Source of the DNA: Rhodospirillaceae bacterium
GTDB lineage: Bacteria > Pseudomonadota > Alphaproteobacteria > Rhodospirillales > Rhodospirillaceae
Direction of reading: 5' to 3'
Assembly: GCA_016937315.1 (NCBI GenBank)
Contig: JAFGWD010000099.1
Coordinates: 1 to 10,561 of the forward strand
DNA: 10,561 bases
Numbering within the stretch: position 1 is the stretch's first letter; each line of letters begins with the position of its first letter. Under the pieces are notes generated by a model. That model was given only the letters and a program-made list of their open reading frames with translations. It was not told where the DNA came from and searched no databases. Shown here piece after piece: positions 7,284 through 10,561 of this stretch. The position numbers were made by a program, and so were the translations under genes.

Positions 7284-8657
7284 TTATTTTCGTACAAACT
7301 CTCGATACGCCGCCAACGCCGCATTCCGTGCCGCCGCGTGATCGACAATGGCGTCAGGCTGAGGGGCCAAACGCTCCGGAGGCGGCAATGCCGCACGCGC
7401 AGGAAGCCATCTTGCAATATACGCTCCGTCCGGGTCCCATGTCCGCGCCTGCGTGGTGGGGTTGAAAATCCGGAAATAGGGTGTGGCATCGGCCCCAGAG
7501 CCCGCCACCCACTGCCAGCCAAAAGGGTCCAATGCGGGATCAGCATCCACCAACGTATCATCGAACCAAGCCAAACCCGCTCGCCAATCTTGGCGCAAAT
7601 CCTTGACCAAAAACGATGCCGCAACCATGCGAACACGGTTATGCATCCAGCCCGAGTTCCAAAGTTCACGCATTCCCGCATCGACCAGAGGATACCCCGT
7701 TTCCCCCTGCGTCCAGCGCCGGAACACAGCCGCATCATCATCCCAGGGATAGGAGTCAAAACCCGGCCTGATGTTGCAACGCGCCATGTCGGGATGCGCG
7801 GCCAACACATGATGGGCAAACTCCCGCCAGCCAAGTTGCCGCAAAAAAGCCCACCCCCCCACATCCAAGGCCGGATCGGCAATCATCGCAGCACGCACCC
7901 GTCGCCATATACGTAAAGGACTAAGCGCACCCCACCGCAAATCCGGCGACAACCGCGACGTCCCCATCCGATCTGGACGATCACGATCTGTGGCATATGA
8001 CCTTAAGCCACCCTGCACAAACGCTTCCAACCGCTCTGCCGCCGCATCTTCCCCAACCATCCACGCGGCACGTAATCCTGCCGCCCAATCTTGGCGCGGC
8101 AGCAACGCCAAATCATCCAGGTCCAACTCGGGGCTCGCTGCGGCAAAGCGGATCGGTGGCGATGCTTCACCCGTCCGCAACCAATCCGAATCCTGCCGGG
8201 ACAAGACTCGCCAAAACGGCGTGAACACCGTATAGGCCCCACCCTGACCAGTGCGAATCATCGCCGGATCGTGCAGTAACGCCCCTTTATGCAAGACCAA
8301 ACGGACGCCCCGACGAGCCAGCACCACCCCAGCCACATCTTGCTCCGCACGTTCCACCGGATGGCGTGACGCCAAGGCATGAACGACAGAAACACCCCGC
8401 CTTTCAGCCACATCAGCCAAAACCGTGCCAGCTGTCCCCCGCACCAGTGTCAACGCACCGCCTTGACGAGCTATATCCGCCCCCAAAGCCGCCAAGGCAT
8501 AATGCAACCACCACCGTGCCGCCCCACCCAGGGCAGTCATGGTGGCATCCAAGACAAAGACCGGAATCACCTCACCCAAAGCCGCCGCCGCATCCAACGC
8601 CGGATGGTCGCTCAACCGCAGATCATCGCGGAACCATACGATGGCAGCTTCGGACAT
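7284..8657 (-). CDS. phr: Photolyase/cryptochrome family protein, class I-like
   Basis: This 457-residue flavoprotein resembles class I CPD photolyases, which use blue light and FADH- to split pyrimidine dimers. The N-terminal Rossmann-type antenna domain starts AIVWFRDDLRLSDHPAL (5-21). The C-terminal FAD domain shows GTSRLSPDLRWGALSP (232-247), TGYPLVDAGMREL (320-332), GWMHNRVRM (336-344), WQWVAGSGADATPYFRIFNP (381-400). The electron-transfer tryptophans are present as Trp305, Trp358 and Trp381. Three points are unusual: Asp377 replaces the Asn next to flavin N5, Gln274 replaces the substrate-contacting Glu, and the segment between WLP (417-419) and IVDH (437-440) is shorter than usual, without the His-x-Pro-Trp element. 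The start ATG follows AAGGAG by 10 nt; a longer frame up to 8774 lacks a ribosome site and family homology. It is divergent from cbiM. Repair activity is likely but not assured. Confidence 0.88.
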   Translation of the reverse strand: MSEAAIVWFRDDLRLSDHPALDAAAALGEVIPVFVLDATMTALGGAARWWLHYALAALGADIARQGGALTLVRGTAGTVLADVAERRGVSVVHALASRHPVERAEQDVAGVVLARRGVRLVLHKGALLHDPAMIRTGQGGAYTVFTPFWRVLSRQDSDWLRTGEASPPIRFAAASPELDLDDLALLPRQDWAAGLRAAWMVGEDAAAERLEAFVQGGLRSYATDRDRPDRMGTSRLSPDLRWGALSPLRIWRRVRAAMIADPALDVGGWAFLRQLGWREFAHHVLAAHPDMARCNIRPGFDSYPWDDDAAVFRRWTQGETGYPLVDAGMRELWNSGWMHNRVRMVAASFLVKDLRQDWRAGLAWFDDTLVDADPALDPFGWQWVAGSGADATPYFRIFNPTTQARTWDPDGAYIARWLPARAALPPPERLAPQPDAIVDHAAARNAALAAYREFVRK

Positions 8658-8936
8658 CCCCCAGGCACTCCTTACCTTTTTCTTTTTTCCTCGCATGAGG
8701 GATGTGGGGAGGCTCCCAATCGCCAACAAGGCGGGGCACGTAACGCTCTCATCTTCATAGACATGAAGAGACATTTTTCACATAAATAATAAATGTTATA
8801 AAATAACGGATAAAACGCTATTCCATAACAAAACTATTGACCAAACATATCTGAGCTGACTACACAGACTGCGGATTTCAGGGGGCACTGCCTGTTCTAT
8901 CAATTCCACAGGCCTGGTAAGAGACGAGGTATTCCG
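8658..8936. promoter_or_regulatory. Divergent intergenic region photolyase / cbiM
   Basis: These 279 bp must carry the start signals for both genes. The middle (8775-8850) is very AT-rich. On the plus strand TTGACC (8837-8842) followed after 18 nt by TACACA (8861-8866) is a weak sigma-70 candidate for cbiM. A palindrome lies at 8795-8807. The leader before cbiM has a small hairpin GCCTGT/ACAGGC (8890-8895 with 8908-8913). I looked for a cobalamin riboswitch and found only GGCACTG near 8884, without the remaining conserved core or the required length. Confidence 0.45.
8795..8807. promoter_or_regulatory. Palindrome GTTAT-AAA-ATAAC, Zur-like
   Basis: Perfect 5-bp inverted repeat with a 3-nt spacer, in the extended context AAATGTTATAAAATAAC (8791-8807). 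The left side matches the left half of the enterobacterial Zur box (GAAATGTTATA) at ten positions, but the right half departs from it after ATAAC. It overlaps a TATAAA (8797-8802) that could act as a -10. A metal-responsive Fur-family operator controlling cbiM or the photolyase is possible; chance in AT-rich DNA is the alternative. Confidence 0.35.
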
Positions 8937-9611
8937 ATGCACATCATGGAAGGCTTCCTTCCCGCTACGCACTGCGTGGTCTGGGCTGCTGCCTCCGCCC
9001 CAGTGGTTGCTTATGGCGCATGGCGCGTGAAAAAGATCGTTGAAGACCAACCCAACGCCAAGTTGCTGCTGGCCTCCAGCGGGGCCTTCGCCTTCGTCCT
9101 CTCCGCGTTAAAGTTGCCGTCAGTCACTGGCAGTTGTTCTCACCCCACAGGCACTGGCCTGGGTGCGATTTTATTTGGCCCCTCGGTCATGGCGGTGATG
9201 GGCACCATCGTTCTGCTGTTCCAGGCTCTGCTGTTGGCTCACGGCGGCTTGACCACGTTGGGCGCCAACGTATTTTCCATGGGAATCGTCGGCCCCTTCG
9301 TGTCATACGGCCTTTATAAGGTCGTGAGAAAAATCGGCGGCGGACTCCCTCTGTCGGTCTTCCTGGCCGCGAGTCTGGGCGACTTTGCCACCTATTGCAC
9401 CACCGCGCTGCAATTGGCCCTGGCCTTCCCCGACCCAGCCAGCGGCATCGCCGGATCAGCCGCTAAGTTCCTAGGCATTTTTGCGATGACCCAGGTTCCT
9501 CTCGCCATCGCCGAAGGCCTGTTGACGGTTGTGGTCATGAACATTCTGACCAAGTACAGCCAAACCGAACTCAAAAGCCTCAACATCCTGGACGAAGGAG
9601 CACAGGCATGA
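8937..9611 (+). CDS. cbiM: Cobalt ECF transporter substrate-binding membrane component CbiM
   Basis: The 224-residue S-component of the group I energy-coupling-factor transporter for Co2+. It starts directly with MHIMEGFLP, the conserved N-terminus in which the free amine and His2 coordinate the metal; no signal peptide precedes it, unlike the Salmonella form. His69 in GSCSHPTGTGLGAI is in the place of the third metal ligand known from NikM. Several hydrophobic helices follow, with the typical AHGGLTTLGANVFSMGIVGP (101-120). Length is normal. GAGG lies 7 nt before the ATG. Its stop overlaps the start of cbiN by 4 nt (ATGA), indicating translational coupling. Cobalt rather than nickel is inferred from the presence of cbiN next door and the CbiQ-type partner; specificity in this family cannot be settled by eye. 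Confidence 0.95.
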   Translation: MHIMEGFLPATHCVVWAAASAPVVAYGAWRVKKIVEDQPNAKLLLASSGAFAFVLSALKLPSVTGSCSHPTGTGLGAILFGPSVMAVMGTIVLLFQALLLAHGGLTTLGANVFSMGIVGPFVSYGLYKVVRKIGGGLPLSVFLAASLGDFATYCTTALQLALAFPDPASGIAGSAAKFLGIFAMTQVPLAIAEGLLTVVVMNILTKYSQTELKSLNILDEGAQA

Positions 9612-9910
9612 GCTTGTTACGCAACAACACCTTCCTGATGGTCCTGGTCGCCCTGATTGTCATCGTTCCACTGGCCTTGCCGATCGCCGAGTCCATGGAA
9701 GCCCCTTTCAGTGGCGCCGACGATCAAGCGGAAGGCGTCATCGCCCAGGTCGCCCCCGATTACAAGCCCTGGTTCTCATCAATCTGGGAACCGCCGAGCG
9801 GCGAAATTGAAAGCTTGCTGTTTGCCTTACAGGCCGCTCTTGGCACCGGCGTTCTCGCCTATTACATCGGCCTGCGCCGTGGCATGGCAAAGGCAAAAGA
9901 CGAAGCGTAA
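9608..9910 (+). CDS. cbiN: Cobalt ECF transporter component CbiN
   Basis: A 100-residue accessory protein with two membrane helices (about 8-27 and 68-88) and a periplasmic loop. In this family CbiN inserts the metal-binding loop of CbiM and is required for cobalt loading. The family signature is complete: FSGADDQAE (34-42), DYKPWF (51-56), WEPPSGEIESLLFALQAALG (60-79). The length is normal. It overlaps cbiM by 4 nt and so is translated with it. A strong terminator follows 30 nt after its stop, before cbiQ. Confidence 0.96.
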   Translation: MSLLRNNTFLMVLVALIVIVPLALPIAESMEAPFSGADDQAEGVIAQVAPDYKPWFSSIWEPPSGEIESLLFALQAALGTGVLAYYIGLRRGMAKAKDEA

Positions 9911-9939
9911 TTGGCCCGTTTTGCTCCCACCGCCTCGCG

Positions 9940-9964
9940 CCACCGCTGGGGCGGTGGTTTTTTT
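9940..9964 (+). terminator. Intrinsic terminator between cbiN and cbiQ
   Basis: Perfect 7-bp stem CCACCGC/GCGGTGG (9940-9946 with 9951-9957) around TGGG, followed at once by seven T (9958-9964). It is strong on inspection. Being inside the cbi cluster, it would lower or condition expression of cbiQ relative to cbiMN. Confidence 0.9.
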
Positions 9965-9990
9965 CGTCACGCCACAAAATGCCTTGCAGC

Positions 9991-10027
9991 CCAGCTTCGA
10001 AAACTGGAAAACAACACCCGAAGCTGG
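9991..10027 (+). repeat. Stem-loop just upstream of cbiQ
   Basis: CCAGCTTCG (9991-9999) and CGAAGCTGG (10019-10027) form a perfect 9-bp inverted repeat with a 19-nt A-rich loop. There is no T-run after it, so it is not a terminator. It lies in the leader of cbiQ and could shape ribosome access, stabilise the 3' or 5' end after processing, or bind a regulator as DNA. Confidence 0.55.
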
Positions 10028-10040
10028 CAAACGAGACCCC

Positions 10041-10561
10041 ATGCACCTGATCGACCGCATCGCCCACACCAACCGTTGGTCGCACCATCCCACCACAGAA
10101 AAGCTACTGCTTTGCTTGGGGGGACTGGTGGTTTGCCTGATCGGACCGGCACCCTTTTCCGGAGGCATGGCTTTCACCGCAGCCTGCGCGTTGGCTTTAG
10201 GCTGCGCCCGTCTGCCGCTAAAGGCCTTTATCGCCGTGCTCGGTCTGCCTTTGGGGTTCCTGTTGGTCAGCCTGCCGATGTTGATGGTTTCGGTGACGTT
10301 CACGGGCGGCCTCTCCCTCGGCTGGCGCCCCGACCAAGCCATCGTCGCCCTTTCCTTATTTGCCCGCGCCGCCGGAGCCACCGCATGGCTGACCCTTCTG
10401 GTCCTGACCACCCCGGCCCACGCCATGATCCCCTGCCTGCGCCGCATTGGTGTTCCCGCCTTCTTAGTGGAAATCATGCTGCTCACCTACCGCTTGATTT
10501 TCGTCTTCGCGGAAACCGCCGCCGCTGGTTATCACGCTCAAGCCGCACGCTTGGGCCATAC
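10041..10561 (+). CDS. cbiQ: Cobalt ECF transporter transmembrane component CbiQ (5' part)
   Basis: The first 173 codons of the EcfT-type scaffold protein that couples CbiMN to the ATPase CbiO; the right window edge cuts the gene. Hydrophobic helices span about 23-36, 41-58, 62-86 and 103-124. The family stretch RAAGATAWLTLLVLTTP (109-125), then LRRIGVPAFLVEIMLLTYR (133-151), then QAARLG (167-172) identify it. The last is the start of the first Ala-Arg-Gly coupling motif that contacts the ATPase. The ATG at 10041 fits the usual CbiQ start (M-x-x-I-D); only a weak AACGAGA precedes it. An in-frame TTG at 9984 would extend the protein by 19 unrelated residues through the stem-loop and is disfavoured. 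The cbiO ATPase is expected just downstream. Confidence 0.93.
   Translation, partial: MHLIDRIAHTNRWSHHPTTEKLLLCLGGLVVCLIGPAPFSGGMAFTAACALALGCARLPLKAFIAVLGLPLGFLLVSLPMLMVSVTFTGGLSLGWRPDQAIVALSLFARAAGATAWLTLLVLTTPAHAMIPCLRRIGVPAFLVEIMLLTYRLIFVFAETAAAGYHAQAARLGH

Larger units (their letters stand above)
9911..10040 (+). other. cbiN-cbiQ spacer with RNA structures
   Basis: This spacer of 130 nt is long for a cbiMNQO operon, where genes usually abut or overlap. It holds an intrinsic terminator (9940-9964) and a second perfect stem-loop (9991-10027) that ends 13 nt before the cbiQ ATG. There is no clear ribosome site before cbiQ. No promoter is evident between the two structures. Confidence 0.6.

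Noticed and set aside
7097..7882. Minus-strand open frame of 261 codons
   Set aside because: It overlaps the photolyase in another frame, is rich in Arg, Trp and Gly as expected for a shadow frame, and has no recognisable domain.
8658..8774. 39-codon N-terminal extension of the photolyase
   Set aside because: No ribosome site before its ATG, a Lys-rich and non-homologous sequence, and a good AAGGAG before the ATG at 8657 that matches the family start.
8870..8936. Possible cobalamin or NiCo riboswitch before cbiM (GGCACTG, small GCCTGT/ACAGGC hairpin)
   Set aside because: Only a B12-box-like fragment is present; the other conserved cobalamin blocks are absent and the leader is too short. I could not match a NiCo consensus.
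9308..9320. GGCCTTTAT inside cbiM and again in cbiQ near 10222
   Set aside because: Same 9 bases as the DASS distal motif core, but within conserved codons and without the flanking bases; likely chance.
9827..10486. Minus-strand open frame of 219 codons
   Set aside because: Antisense to cbiN and cbiQ and crossing a terminator; basic low-complexity product without family features.

Overview
The window looks like chromosomal DNA of a Gram-negative bacterium of moderate to high GC content. I infer a free-living, probably marine or freshwater alphaproteobacterium (Rhodospirillales-like). The basis is an RND efflux pair, a proteobacterial-type class I photolyase, a cbiMNQ cobalt ECF transporter and a DASS carboxylate transporter. 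No rRNA or other marker gene is present, so the taxonomy stays tentative. I saw no mobile element, CRISPR array or tRNA.

Layout. Positions 1-8657 are read almost entirely from the minus strand. Positions 1-210 are the first 70 codons of a DASS (SLC13/INDY-type) transporter that runs off the left edge. Positions 211-770 are its long upstream region. Positions 832-2373 hold a complete second DASS transporter, 61/70 identical to the first over the shared N-terminus, with its own terminator at 771-803. Its upstream region (2374-2848) matches that of the first copy in length and in several short blocks. Gene and control region therefore appear to have been duplicated together in tandem. An efflux operon follows on the minus strand: periplasmic adaptor (5994-7100), then RND pump (2913-5969), then a terminator (2849-2879). 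No outer-membrane channel is present. A photolyase/cryptochrome-family gene lies at 7284-8657.

Positions 8658-8936 form a divergent intergenic region with an AT-rich core and a palindrome. From 8937 the plus strand carries a cobalt uptake cluster: cbiM (8937-9611), cbiN (9608-9910, overlapping cbiM by 4 nt), and cbiQ (10041 to the right edge). An intrinsic terminator and a second perfect stem-loop separate cbiN from cbiQ. The ATPase gene cbiO is expected just beyond the edge.

How the parts relate. The DASS pair would import di- or tricarboxylates with sodium. The adaptor and RND pump would expel toxic compounds with a TolC-like channel encoded elsewhere. CbiMN(Q)(O) would import Co2+, often for cobalamin synthesis. 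The points most worth a second look are the shared regulatory architecture of the two DASS genes, a photolyase with non-canonical residues around FAD, and the RNA-level punctuation between cbiN and cbiQ. I do not see a clearly new multi-gene system here.
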